A stretch of 64,000 bases of DNA, from positions 248,001 to 312,000 of the forward strand of contig JASUTR010000243.1 in assembly GCA_035048495.1 (NCBI GenBank), given 5' to 3'. A program made the position numbers and the translations under genes. The number at the start of each line of letters is the position of its first letter. Positions within the stretch are counted from its first letter, which is position 1. This DNA comes from Euptelea pleiosperma. Taxonomy: Eukaryota > Streptophyta > Magnoliopsida > Ranunculales > Eupteleaceae. Below the pieces are notes generated by a model. That model searched no databases, was not told the origin of the DNA, and saw only the letters and a program-made list of their open reading frames with translations. Shown here piece by piece: positions 24,801 through 39,800 of the stretch.

Positions 24801-27800
24801 TTACGAGATCCGATTTCGAAAAAGTCAAAAATTATAGGCTTAGGAAGGTAAAACACAAACTGAGTCATATTTCAGATGTTGATGCACGGATGGAGCTAAC
24901 TTGTTTCGACTGTCCCAAATCTTGTTCCAACACTTCAAATCTGTTGAATCAATAGTAATAGAAGAGTTTGAGTCAAATTATGAGGTCCGGTTGCGAAAAA
25001 GTCACAAGTTATAGGCTTCGGAATGCATCACACAAACTAAGTCCAATTTGTGACGTTGACGAACGGATGGAGCTAACTTGTTTCGACTGTCACGAAACTT
25101 GTTCCAACACTTCAAATGTGTTGAAACAATAGTAATGGAAGAGTTTGAGTTCAATTACGAGGTCCGGTTGCGAAAAAGTCACAAGTTATAGGCTTCGGAA
25201 TGTAACTCACAAACTGAGTCCAATTTCAGACGTTGACGCACGGATGGAGCTAACTTGTTTCGACTGTCATGAATCTTGTTGCAACACTTCAAAAGTGTAG
25301 AAACAATAGTAATGGAAGAGTTTGAGTAAAATTACGAGGTCCGGTTGCGACAAAGTCACAAGTTATAGGCTTCGGAATGTAACACTCAAACTGAGTCCAA
25401 TTTGAGACGTTGACGCACGGATGGAGCTAACTTGTTTCTACTGTCACGAATCTTGTTCCAACAATTCAAATTTGTTAAAACAATAGTAATGGAAGAGTTT
25501 GAGTCCAATTACGAGGTCCGATTGCTAAAAAGCCATAAGTTATAGGCTTCGGAATGTAACACACAAACTGAGTCCAATTAAGGACATTGACGCACGGACG
25601 GAGCTAACTTGTTTCGACATCCCGAATCTTGTTCCAACACTTCAAATGTGTTGAAACAGTAGTAATGGAAGAATTCGAGTCGAATTACGAGGTCCGATTG
25701 GGAAAAAGTCACAAGTTATAGGCTTCGGAACGTAACACACTAACTGAGTCCAATTTGATACGTTGACGCACGGATGGAGCTAACTTGTTTCGACTGTCCC
25801 AAATCTTGTTCCAACACTTCAAAAATGTTGAAACAATAGTAATGTAATAGTTTGAGTCCAATTACAAGGTCTGGTTGCGAAGAAGTCACAAGTTATAGGC
25901 TTCAGAATGTGAGACACAAACTGAGTCCAATTTGAGACGTTGACGCACGGATGGAGCTAACTTGTTTCGACTGTCACGAATCTTGATCCAACACTTCAAA
26001 TCTGTTGAAACAATAGTAATGGAATAGTTGGAGTCCAATTACGAGGTCCGATTGCGAAAAAGTCAAAAGTTATAGGCTTTGAAATGTAACTCACAAACTG
26101 AGTCCAATTAAAGACATTGACGCATGGATGGAGCTAACTTGTTTCGACTGTCCCGAATCTTGTTCCAACACTTCAAATGTGTTGAAACAATAGTAGTGGA
26201 AGAATTCGAGTCTAATTACGAGGTCCGGTTGCGAAAAAGTCACAAGTTATAGGCTTCGGAATGTAACTCACAAACTGAGTCCAATTTCAGACGTTGACGC
26301 ACGGATGGAGCTAACTTGTTTCGACTGTCATGAATCTTGTTCCAACACTTCAAAAGTGTTGAAACAAAAGTAATGGAAGAGTTTGAGTAAAATTACGAGG
26401 TCCGGTTGCGACAAAGTCACAAGTTATAGGCTTCGGAATGTAACACTCAAACTAAGTCCAATTTGTGACGTTGACGAACGGATGGAGCTAACTTGTTTCG
26501 ACTGTCACGAAACTTGTTCCAGCACTTCAAATGTGTTGAAACAATAGTAATGGAAGAGTTTGAGTTCAATTACGAGGTCCGGTTGCGAAAAAGTCACAAG
26601 TTATAGGCTTCGGAATGTAACACACAAACTGATTTCAATTAAAGACATTGACGCACGGACGGAGCTAACTTGTTTTGACTGTCCCAAATCTTGTTCCAAC
26701 ACTTCAAATGTGTTGAAACAGTAGTAATGGAAGAATTCGAGTCGAATTACGAGGTCCGATTGGGAAAAAGTCACAAGTTATAGGTTTCGGAACGTAACAC
26801 ACTAACTGAGTCCAATTATAGACATTGAGGCACGGATGGAGCTAACTTGTTTCGACGGTCCCAAATCTTGTTCCAACACTTCAAATTTGTTGAAACAATA
26901 GTAATGGAAGAGTTTGAGTACAATTACGAGGTCTGGTTGCAAAAAAGTCACAAGTTATAGGCTTCAGAATGTGAGACACAAACTGAGTCTAATTTGAGAT
27001 GTTGACGCACGGATGGAGCTAACTTGTTTCTACTGTCACGAATCTTGTTCCAACAATTCAAATTTTTTAAAACAATAGTTATGGAAGAGTTTGAGTCCAA
27101 TTACCAGGTCCGATTGCTAAAAAGCCATAAGTTATAGGCTTCGAAATGTAACATACAAACTGAGTCCAATTTATGACGCTGACGCACGGATGGAGCTAAC
27201 TTGTTTCGACTGTCCCGAATCTTGTTCCAACACTTCAAATGTGTTGAAACAAAAGTAATGGAAGAGTTTGAGTAAAATTACGAGGTCCGGTTGTGACAAA
27301 GTCACAAGTTATAGGCTTCGGAATGTAACACACAAACTGAGTCCAAATTGAGACGTTGACGCACGGATGGAGCTAACTTTTTTCTACTGTCCCGAATCTT
27401 ATTCCAACACTACAAATCTGTTGAAACAATAGTAATGGAAGAGTTCGAGTCTAATTACGAGATCCGATTGCGAAAAAGTCACAAATTATAGGCTTAGGAA
27501 TGTAACACACAAACTGAGTCCAATTTGAGATGTTGACGCACGGATGGAGCTAACTTGTTTCGACTGTCCCAAATCTTGTTCCAACACTTCAAATCAGTTG
27601 AATCAATAGTAATGGAAGAGTTTGAGTCAAATTATGAGGTCCGATTGCGAAAAAGTCACAAGTTATAGGCTTCGGAATGTATCACACAAACTAAGTCCAA
27701 TTTGAGACGTTGACGAACGGATGGAGCTAACTTGTTTCGACTGTTACGAATCTTGTTCCAACACTTCAAATGTGTTGAAAAAATAGTAATGGAAGAGTTT

Positions 27801-29379
27801 GAGTTCAATTACGAGGTCCGGTTGCGAAAAAGTCACAAGTTATATGCTTCGGTATGTAACACACAAACTGAGTCCAATTAAAGACATTGACGCATTGATG
27901 GAGCTAACTTATTTCGACTGTCCCGAATCTTCTTCCAACACTTCAAATGTGTTGAAACAATAGTAGTGGAAGAATTCGAGTCTAATTACGAGGTCCGGTT
28001 GCGAAAAAGTCACAAGTTATAGCCTTCGGAATGTAATACACAAACTGAGTCCAATTTGAGTCGTTGACGCACGGATGGAGCTAACTTGTTTCTACTGTCA
28101 CGAATCTTGTTCCAACAATTCAAATGTCTTAAAACAATAGTAATGTAATAGTTTGAGTCCAATTACGAGGTCCGATTGCTAAAAAGCCATAAGTTATAGT
28201 CTTCTGAATGTAACATACAAACCGAGTCCAATTTGAGACGTTGACGCATGGATGGAGCTAACTTGTTTCTACTGTCACGAATCTTGTTCCAACAATTCAA
28301 ATTTGTTAAAACAATAGTAATGGAAGAGTTTGAGTCCAATTACAAGGTCCGATTGCTAAAAAGCCATAAGTTATAGGCTTAGGAATGCAACATACAAACT
28401 GAGTCCAATTTGAGACGTTGACGCACGGATGGAGCTAACTTGTTTCGACTGTCCCGAATCTTGTTCCAACACTTCAAATGTGTTGAAACAATAGTAGTGG
28501 AAGAATTCGAGTCTAATTACGAGGTCCGGTTGCGAAAAAGTCACAAGTTATAGGCTTCGGAATGTAACTCACAAACTCAGTCCAATTTCAGACGATGACG
28601 AACGGATGGACCTAACTTGTTTCGACTGTCATGAATCTTGTTCGAACACTTCAAAAGTGTTCAAACAATAGTAATGGAAGAGTTTGAGTAAAATTACAAG
28701 GTTCGGTTGCGACAAAGTCACAAGTTATAGGCTTCGGAATGTAACACTCAAACTGAGTCCAATTTGATACGTTGATGCACGGATGGAGCTAACTTGTTTC
28801 TACTGTCCCGAATCTTGTTCCAACAATTCAAATTTGTTAAAACAATAGTAATGGAAGAGTTTGAGTCCAATTACAAGGTCCGATTGCTAAAAAGTCATAA
28901 GTTATAGGCTTCGGAATGTAACACACAAACTGAGTCCAATTAAAGACATTGACGCACGGATGGAGCTAACTTCTTTCGCCTGTCCCGAATCTTGTTCCAA
29001 CACTTCAAATGCATTGAAACAATAGTAATGGAAGAGTTTGAGTTAAATTATGAGGTTCGGTTGCGACAAAGTCACAAGTTATAGGCTTCGGAATGTAACA
29101 CACTAACTGAGTCCAATTTGAGACGTTGACGCACGGATGGAGGTAACTTGTTTCGACTATACCGAATCTTGTTCAACCACTTCAGATGTGTTGAAACAAT
29201 AGTAATGGAAGAGTTTAAGTAAAATTACGAGGTCCGGTTGCGACAAAGTCACAAGTTATATGCTTTGGAATGTAACACACAAACTGAGTCCAATTTCAGA
29301 CATTGACGTACGGATGGAGCTAACTTTGTTCGACTGTCATGAATCTTGTTCCAATACTTCAAAAGTGTTGAAACAATAG

Positions 29380-32300
29380 TAAAGGAAGAGTTTGAGTCTA
29401 ATTACGAGATCCGATTTCGAAAAAGTCACAAATTATAGGCTTAGGAATGTAAAACACAAACTGAGTCATATTTCAGATGTTGATGCACGGATGGAGCTAA
29501 CTTGTTTCGACTGTCCCAAATCTTGTTCCAACACTTCAAATCTGTTGAATCAATAGTAATAGAAGAGTTTGAGTCAAATTATGAGGTCCGGCTGCGAAAA
29601 AGTCACAAGTTATAGGCTTCGGAATGCATCACACAAACTAAGTCCAATTTGTGACGTTGACGAACGGATGGAGCTAACTTGTTTCGACTGTCACGAAACT
29701 TGTTCCAACACTTCAAATGTGTTGAAACAATAGTAATGGAAGAGTTTGAGTTCAATTACGAGGTCCGGTTGCGAAAAAGTCACAAGTTATAGGCTTCGGA
29801 ATGTAACTCACAAACTGAGTCCAATTTCAGACGTTGACGCACGGATGGAGCTAACTTGTTTCGACTGTCATGAATCTTGTTGCAACACTTCAAAAGTGTT
29901 GAAACAATAGTAATGGAAGAGTTTGAGTAAAATTACGAGGTCCGGTTGCGACAAAGTCACAAGTTATAGGCTTCGGAATGTAACACTCAAACTGAGTCCA
30001 ATTTGAGACGTTGACGCACGGATGGAGCTAACTTGTTTCTACTGTCACGAATCTTGTTCCAACAATTCAAATTTGTTAAAACAATAGTAATGGAAGAGTG
30101 TGAGTCCAATTACGAGGTCCGATTGCTAAAAAGCCATAAGTTATAGGCTTCGGAATGTAACACACAAACTTAGTCCAATTAAAGACATTGATGCACGGAT
30201 GGAGCTAACTTCTTTCGACTGTCCCGAATCTTGTTCCAACACTTCAAATGTGTTGAAACAATAGTAATGGAAGAGTTTGAATAAAATTATGAGGTCCGGT
30301 TGCGACAAAGTCACAAGTTATAGGCTTCGGAATGTAACAAACAAACTTAGTCCAATTTGAGACGTTGACGCACGGATGGAGCTAACTTGTTTCTACTGTC
30401 CCGAATCTTGTTCCAACACTTCAAATGTGTTGAAACAATAGTAATGGGAGAGTTTGAGTAAAATTATGAGGTCCGGTTGCGACAAAGTCACAAGGTATAG
30501 GCTTCGGAATGTAACACACAAACTGAGTCCAATTTGAGACGTTGACGCACGGATGGAGCTAACTTGTTTCTACTGTCACGAATCTTGTTCCAACACTTCA
30601 AATGTGTTGAAACAATAGTAATGGGAGAGTTTGAGTAAAATTATGAGGTCCGGTTGCGACAAAGTCACAAGGTATAGGCTTCGGAATGTAACACACAAAC
30701 TGAGTCCAATTTGAGACGTTGACGCACGGATGGAACTAACTTGTTTCTACAGTCACGAATCTTGTTCCAAGAATTCAAATGTTTGAAAACAATAGTAATG
30801 GAATAGTTTGAGTCCAATTACAAGGTCCGATTACTAAAAAGCCATAAGTTATAGGCTTCGGAATGTAACATACAAATTGAGTCCAATTTGAGACGTTGAC
30901 GCACGGATAGAGCTAACTTGTTTCGACTGTCCCGAATCTTGTTCCAACACTTCAAATGTGTTGAAACAATTGTAATGGAAGAGTTTGATTCCAATTACGA
31001 TTTTCGGTTGCGAAAAAGTCACAAGTTATAGGCTTCGGAATGTAACTCACAAACTGAGTCCAATTTCAGACGTTGACGCACGGATGGAGCTAACTTGTTT
31101 CGACTGTCATGAATCTTGTTGCAACACTTCAAAAGTGTTGAAACAATAGTAATGGAAGAGTTTGAGTAAAATTACGAGGTCCGGTTGCGACAAAGTCACA
31201 AGTTATAGGCTTCGGAATGTAACACTCAAACTGAGTCCAATTTGAGACGTTGACGCACGGATGGAGCTAACTTGTTTCTACTGTCACGAATCTTGTTCCA
31301 ACAATTCAAATTTGTTAAAACAATAGTAATGGAAGAGTTTGAGTCCAATTACGAGGTCCGATTGCTAAAAAGCCATAAGTTATAGGCTTCGGAATGTAAC
31401 ACACAAACTTAGTCCAATTAAAGACATTGATGCACGGATGGAGCTAACTTCTTTCGACTGTCCCGAATCTTGTTCCAACACTTCAAATGTGTTGAAACAA
31501 TAGTAATGGAAGAGTTTGAGTAAAATTACGAGGTCCGGTTGCGACAAAGTCACAAGTTATAGGCTTCGGAATGTAACACTCAAACTAAGTCCAATTTGTG
31601 ACGTTGACGAACGGATGGAGCTAACTTGTTTCGACTGTCACGAAACTTGTTCCAGCACTTCAAATGTGTTGAAACAATAGTAATGGAAGAGTTTGAGTTC
31701 AATTACGAGGTCCGGTTGCGAAAAAGTCACAAGTTATAGGCTTCGGAATGTAACACACAAACTGATTTCAATTAAAGACATTGACGCACGGACGGAGCTA
31801 ACTTGTTTTGACTGTCCCAAATCTTGTTCCAACACTTCAAATGTGTTGAAACAGTAGTAATGGAAGAATTCGAGTCGAATTACGAGGTCCGATTGGGAAA
31901 AAGTCACAAGTTATAGGTTTCGGAACGTAACACACTAACTGAGTCCAATTATAGACATTGAGGCACGGATGGAGCTAACTTGTTTCGACGGTCCCAAATC
32001 TTGTTCCAACACTTCAAATTTGTTGAAACAATAGTAATGGAAGAGTTTGAGTACAATTACGAGGTCTGGTTGCAAAAAAGTCACAAGTTATAGGCTTCAG
32101 AATGTGAGACACAAACCGAGTCTAATTTGAGATGTTGACGCACGGATGGAGCTAACTTGTTTCTACTGTCACGAATCTTGTTCCAACAATTCAAATTTTT
32201 TAAAACAATAGTAATGGAAGAGTTTGAGTCCAATTACCAGGTCCGATTGCTAAAAAGCCATAAGTTATAGGCTTCGGAATGTAACACTCAAACTGAGTCC

Positions 32301-35300
32301 AATTTGAGACGTTGACGCACGGATGAAGCTAACTTGTTTCTACTGTCACGAATCTTGTTCCAACAATCCAAATTTGTTAAAACAATAGTAATGGAAGAGT
32401 TTGAGTCCAATTACGAGGTCCGATTGCTAAAAAGCCATAAGTTATAGGCTTCGGAATGTAACACACAAACTGAGTCCAATTAAGGACATTGACGCACAGA
32501 CGGAGCTAACTTGTTTCGACTGTCCCGAATCTTGTTCCAACACTTCAATTGTGTTGAAACAGTAGTAATGGAAGAATTCGAGTCGAATTACGAGGTCCGA
32601 TTGGGAAAAAGTCACAAGTTATATGCTTCGGAACGTAACACACTAACTGAGTCCAATTTGAGACGTTGACGCACGGATGGAGCTAACTTGTTTCGACTGT
32701 CCCAAATCTTGTTCCAACACTTCAAATCTGTTGAAACAATAGTAATGGAAGAGTTTGAGTCCAATTACAAGGTCTGGTTGCGAAGAAGTCACAAGTTATA
32801 GGCTTCAGAATGTGAGACACAAACTGAGTCCAATTTGAGACGTTGATGCACGGATGGAGCTAACTTGTTTCGACTGTCACGAATCTTGATCCAACACTTC
32901 AAATCTGTTGAAACAATAGTAATGGAATAGTTGGAGTCCAATTACGAGGTCCGATTGCGAAAAAGTCAAAAGTTATAGGCTTTAAAATGTAACTCACAAA
33001 CTGAGTCCAATTAAAGACATTGACGCATGGATGGAGCTAACTTGTTTCGACTGTCCCGAATCTTGTTCCAACACTTCAAATGTGTTGAAACAATAGTAGT
33101 GGAAGAATTCAAGTCTAATTATGAGGTCCGGTTGCGAAAAAGTCACAAGTTATAGGCTTCGGAATGTAACTCACAAACTGAGTCCAATTTCAGACGTTGA
33201 CGCACGGATGGAGCTAACTTGTTTCGACTGTCATGAATCTTGTTCCAACACTTCAAAAGTGTTGAAACAATAGTAATGGAAGAGTTTGAGTAAAATTACG
33301 AGGTCCGGTTGCGACAAAGTCACAAGTTATAGTCTTCGGAATGTAACACTCAAACTGAGTCCAATTTGAGACGTTGACGCACGGATGGAGCTAACTTGTT
33401 TCTACTGTCACGAATCTTGTTCCAACAATTCAAATTTGTTAAAACAATAGTAATGGAAGAGGTTGAGTCCAATTACGAGGTCCGATTGCTAAAAAGCCAT
33501 AAGTTATAGGCTTCGGAATGTAACACACAAACTGAGTCCAATTAAAGACATTGACGCACGGATGGAGCTAACTTCTTTCGCCTGTCCCGAATCTTGTTGC
33601 AACACTTCAAATGTGTTGAAACAATAGTGATGGAAGAGTTTGAGTAAAATTACGAGGTCCGGTTGCGACAAAGTAACAAGTTATAGGCTTGGGAATGTAA
33701 CACACAAACTGAGTCCAATTTTAGACCTTGACGCACGGATGGAGCTAAGTTCTTTCTACTGTCACGAATCTTGTTGCAACAATTCAAATTTGTTAAAACA
33801 ATAGTAATGGAAGAGTTTGAGTCCAATTACAAGGTCCGATTGCTAAAAAGCCATAAGTTATAGGCTTCGGAATGTATCACACAAACTAAGTCCAATTTGA
33901 GACGTTGACGAACGGATGGAGCTAACTTGTTTCGACTGTTACGAATCTTGTTCCAACACTTCAAATGTGTTGAAACAATAGTAATGGAAGAGTTTGAGTT
34001 CAATTACGAGGTCCGGTTGCGAAAAAGTCACAAGTTATATGCTTCGGTATGTAACACACAAACTGAGTCCAATTAAAGACATTGACGCATGGATGGAGCT
34101 AACTTGTTTCGACTATCCCGAATCTTCTTCCAACACTTCAAATGTGTTGAAACAATAGTAGTGGAAGAATTCGAGTCTAATTACGAGGTCCGGTTGCGAA
34201 AAAGTCACAAGTTATAGGCTTCGGAATGTAACACACAAACTAAGTCCAATTTGAGACGTTGACGAACGGATGGAGCTAACTTGTTTCGACTGTTACGAAT
34301 CTTGTTCCAACACTTCAAATGTGTTGAAACAATAGTAATGGAAGTGTTTGAGTTCAATTATGAGGTCCGGTTGCGAAAAAGTCACAAGATATATGCTTCG
34401 GTATGTAACACACAAACAGAGTCCAATTAAAGACATTGACGCATGGATGGAGCTAACTTGTTTCGACTGTCCCGAATCTTCCTCCAACACTTCAAATGTG
34501 TTGAAACAATAGTAGTGGAAGAATTTGAGTCTAATTACGAGGTCCGGTTGCGAAAAAGTCACAAGTTATAGCCCTCGGAATGTAACACACAAACTGAGTC
34601 CAATTTGAGTCGTTGACGCACGGATGGAGCTAACTTGTTTCTACTGTCACGAATCTTGTTCCAACAATTTAAATGTGTTAAAACAATAGTAATGTAATAG
34701 TTTGAGTCCAATTACGAGGTCCGATTGCTAAAAAGCCATAAGTTATAGTCTTCTGAATGTAACATACAAACTGAGTCCAATTTGAGACGTTGACGCATGG
34801 ATGGAGCTAACTTGTTTCTACTGTCACGAATCTTGTTCCAACAATTCAAATTTGTTAAAACAATTGTAATGGAAGAGTTTGAGTCCAATTACAAGGTCCA
34901 ATTGCTAAAAAGCCATAAGTTATAGGCTTCGGAATGTAACACACAAACTGAGTCCAATTTGAGACGTTGACGCACGGATGGAGCTAACTTGTTTCTACTG
35001 TCACGAATCTTGTTCCAACAATTCAAATTTGTTAAAACATTAGTAATGGAAGAGTTTGAGTCCAATTACAAGGTCCGATTGCTAAAAAGCCATAAGTTAT
35101 AGGCTTCGGAATGTAACACACAAACTTAGTCCAATTTGAGACGTTGACGCACGGATGGAGCTAACTTGTTTCGACTGTCACGAAACTTGTTCCAACACTT
35201 CAAATGTGTTGAAACAATAGTAATGGAAGAGTTTGAGTCTAATTACGAGATCCGATTTCGAAAAAGTCACAAATTATAGGCTTAGGAATGTAAAACACAA

Positions 35301-36871
35301 ACTGAGTCCAATTTCAGATGTTGACGCACGGATGGAGCTAACTTGTTTCGACTGTACCAAATCTTGTTCCAACACTTCAAATCTGTTGAATCAGTAGTAA
35401 TAGAAGAGTTTGAGTCAAATTATGAGGTCCGGTTGCGAAAAAGTCACAAGTTATAGGCTTCGGAATGTATCACAAAAACTAAGTCCAATTTGTGACGTTG
35501 ACGAACGGATGGAGCTAACTTGTTTCGACTGTCACGAAACTTGTTCCAACACTTCAAATGTGTTGAAACAATAGTAATGGAAGAGTTTGAGTTCAATTAC
35601 GAGGTCCGGTTGCGAAAAAGTCACAAGTTATAGGCTTCGGAATGTAACTCACAAACTGAGTCCAATTTCAGACGTTGACGCACGGATGGAGCTAACTTGT
35701 TTCGACTGTCATGAATCTTGTTGCAACACTTCAAAAGTGTTGAAACAATAGTAATGGAAGAGTTTGAGTAAAATTACGAGGTCCGGTTGCGACAAAGTCA
35801 CAAGTTATAGGCTTCGGAATGTAACACTCAAACTGAGTCCAATTTGAGACGTTGACGCACGGATGGAGCTAACTTGTTTCTACTGTCACGAATCTTGTTC
35901 CAACAATTCAAATTTGTTAAAACAATAGTAATGGAAGAGTTTGAGTCCAATTACGAGGTCCGATTGCGAAAAAGCCATAAGTTATAGGCTTCGGAATGTA
36001 ACACACAAACTTAGTCCAATTAAAGACATTGATGCACGGATGGAGCTAACTTCTTTCGACTGTCCCGAATCTTGTTCCAACACTTCAAATGTGTTGAAAC
36101 AATAGTAATGGAAGAGTTTGAATAAAATTATGAGGTCCGGTTGCGACAAAGTCACAAGTTATAGGCTTCGGAATGTAACAAACAAACTGAGTCCAATTTG
36201 AGACGTTGACGCACGGATGGAGCTAACTTGTTTCTACTGTCCCGAATCTTGTTCCAACACTTCAAATGTGTTGAAACAATAGTAATGGGAGAGTTTGAGT
36301 AATATTTTGAGGTCCGGTTGCGACAAAGTCACAAGGTATAGGCTTCGGAATGTAACACACAAACTGAGTCCAATTTGAGACGTTGACGCACGGATGGAGC
36401 TAACTTGTTTCTACTGTCCCGAATCTTGTTCCAACACTTCAAATGTGTTGAAACAATAGTAATGGGAGAGTTTGAGTAAAATTATGAGGTCCGGTTGCGA
36501 CAAAGTCACAAGGTATAGGCTTCGGAATGTAACACACAAACTGAGTCCAATTTGAGACGTTGACGCACGGATGGAACTAACTTGTTTCTACAGTCACGAA
36601 TCTTGTTCCAAGAATTCAAATGTTTGAAAACAATAGTAATGGAATAGTTTGAGTCCAATTACAAGGTCCGATTACTAAAAAGCCATAAGTTATAGGCTTC
36701 GGAATGTAACATACAAATTGAGTCCAATTTGAGACGTTGACGCACGGATAGAGCTAACTTGTTTCGACTGTCCCGAATCTTGTTCCAACACTTCAAATGT
36801 GTTGAAACAATTGTAATGGAAGAGTTTGATTCCAATTACGATTTTCGGTTGCGAAAAAGTCACAAGTTATA
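29380..36871. repeat. Spaced higher-order duplication, offset 5841 bp (33 monomers)
   Basis: About 29380-31030 and 35221-36871 share the same order of monomer variants. These include the rare CTTGTTGCAACACTTC form (29879 and 35720) and the CCAAGAATTCAAATG form (30767 and 36608), both exactly 5841 bases apart. Related blocks with the same order appear near 20150-21060 and 42160-43070. Confidence 0.75.
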
Positions 36872-39800
36872 GGCTTCGGAATGTAACACACAAACTGAGT
36901 CTAATTTGAGACGTTGACGCACGGATGGAGCTAACTTGTTTCTACTGTCACGAATCTTGTTCCAACAATTCAAATTTGTCAAAACAATTGTAATGGAAGA
37001 GTTTGAGTCCAATTACAAAGTCCGATTGCTAAAAAGCCATAAGTTATAGGCTTCGGAATGTAACACACAAACTGAGTCCGATTAAAAACATTGATGCACG
37101 GATGGAGCTAACTTGTTTCGACTGTCCCGAATCTTGTTCCAACACTTCAAATGTGTTGAAACAATTGTAATGGAAGAGTTTGAGTCCAATTAGGAGTTCC
37201 GGTTGCGAAAAAGTCGCAAGTTATAGGCTTCGGAATGTAACAAACAAACTGAGTCCAATTATAGACATTGAGGCACGGATGGAGCTAACTTGTTTCGACG
37301 GTCCCAAATCTTGTTCCAACACTTCAAATTTGTTGAAACAATAGTAATGGAAGAGTTTGAGTACAATTACGAGGTCTGGTTGCGAAAAAGTCACAAGTTA
37401 TAAGCTTCAGAATGTGAGACACAAACTGAGTCTAATTTGAGATGTTGACGCACGGATGGAGCTAACTTGTTTCTACTGTCGCGAATCTTGTTCCAACAAT
37501 TCAAATTTGTTAAAACAATAGTAATGGAAGAGTTTGAGTCCAATTACCAGGTCCGATTGCTAAAAAGCCATAAGTTATAGGCTTCGAAATATAACATACA
37601 AACTGAGTCCAATTTACGACGCTGACGCACGGATGGAGCTAACTTGTTTCGACTGTCCCGAATCTTGTTCCAACAATTCAAATGTGTTGAAACAACAGTA
37701 ATGGAAGAGTTTGAGTAAAATTACGAGGTCCGGTTGTGACAAAGTCACAAGTTATAGGCTTCGGAATGTAACACACAAACTGAGTCCAATTTGAGACGTT
37801 GACGCACGGATGGAGCTAACTTTTTTCTACTGTCCCGAATCTTATTCATACACTACAAATCTGTTGAAACAATTGTAATGGAAGAGTTCGAGTCTAATTA
37901 CGAGATCCGATTGCGAAAAAGTCACAAATTATAGGCTTAGGAATGTAACACACAAACTGAGTCCAATTTGAGACGTTGACGCACGGATGGAGCTAACTTT
38001 TTTCTACTGTCCCGAATCTTATTCATACACTACAAATCTGTTGAAACAATTGTAATGGAAGAGTTCGAGTCTAATTACGAGATCCGATTGCGAAAAAGTC
38101 ACAAATTATAGGCTTAGGAATGTAACACACAAACTGAGTCCAATTTGAGATGTTGACGCACGGATGGAGCTAACTTGTTTCGACTATCCCAAATCTTGTT
38201 CCAACACTTCAAATCTGTTGAATCAATAGTAATGGAAGAGTTTGAGTCAAATTATGAGGTCCGATTGCGAAAAAGTCACAAGTTATAGGCTTCGGAATGT
38301 ATCACACAAACTAAGTCCAATTTGAGACGTTGACGAACGGATGGAGCTAACTTGTTTCGACTGTTACGAATCTTGTTCCAACACTTCAAATGTGTTGAAA
38401 CAATAGTAATGGAAGAGTTTGAGTTCAATTACGAGGTCCGGTTGCGAAAAAGTCACAAGTTATATGCTTCGGTATGTAACACACAAACTGAGTCCAATTA
38501 AAGACATTGACGCATGGATGGAGCTAACTTGTTTCGACTGTCCCGAATCTTCTTCCAACACTTCAAATGTGTTGAAACAACAGTAATGGAAGAGTTTGAG
38601 TAAAATTACGAGGTCCGGTTGTGACAAAGTCACAAGTTATAGGCTTCGGAATGTAACACACAAACTGAGTCCAATTTGAGACGTTGACGCACGGATGGAG
38701 CTAACTTTTTTCTACTGTCCCGAATCTTATTCCAACACTACAAATCTGTTGAAACAATAGTAATGGAAGAGTTCGAGTCTAATTACGAGATCCGATTGCG
38801 AAAAAGTCACAAATTATAGGCTTCGGAATGTAACACACAAACTGAGTCCAATTTGAGTCTTTGACGCACGGATGGAGCTAACTTGTTTCTACTGTCACGA
38901 ATCTTGTTCCAACAATTCAAATGTCTTAAAACAATAGTAAGGTAATAGTTCGAGTCCAATTACGAGGTCCGATTGCTAAAAAGCCATAAGTTATAGTCTT
39001 CTGAATGTAACATACAAACCGAGTCCAATTTGAGACGTTGACGCATGGATGGAGCTAACTTGTTTCTACTGTCACGAATCTTGTTCCAACAATTCAAATT
39101 TGTTAAAACAATAGTAATGGAAGAGTTTGAGTCCAATTACAAGGTCCGATTGCTAAAAAGCCATAAGTTATAGGCTTCGGAATGTAACACACAAACTGAG
39201 TCCAATTTGAGACGTTGACGCACGGATGGAGCTAACTTGTTTCTACTGTCACGAATCTTGTTCCAACACTTCAAATGTGTTGAAACAATAGTAGTGGAAG
39301 AATTCGAGTCTAATTACGAGGTCCGGTTGCGAAAAAGTCACAAGTTATAGGCTTCGGAATGTAACTCACAAACTCAGTCCAATTTCAGACGATGACGAAC
39401 GGATGGAGCTAACTTGTTTCGACTGTCATGAATCTTGTTCCAACACTTCAAAAGTGTTGAAACAATAGTAATGGAAGAGTTTGAGTAAAATTACGAGGTC
39501 CGGTTGCGACAAAGTCACAAGTTATAGGCTTCGGAATGTAACACTCAAACTGAGTCCAATTTGAGACGTTGACGCACGGATGGAGCTAACTTGTTTCTAC
39601 TGTCACGAATCTTGTTCTAACAATTCAAATTTGTTAAAACAATAGTAATGGAAGAGTTTGAGTCCAATTACGAGGTCCGATTGCTAAAAAGCCATAAGTT
39701 ATAGGCTTCGGAATGTAACACACAAACTTAGTCCAATTAAAGACATTGATGCACGGATGGAGCTAACTTCTTTCGACTGTCCCGAATCTTGTTCCAACAC

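Noticed and set aside
34293..34562. Open frame of 89 codons on the minus strand inside the satellite
   Set aside because: It is made of two satellite monomers that happen to lack stops; the same peptide phrase repeats every 59 residues (177 bases).
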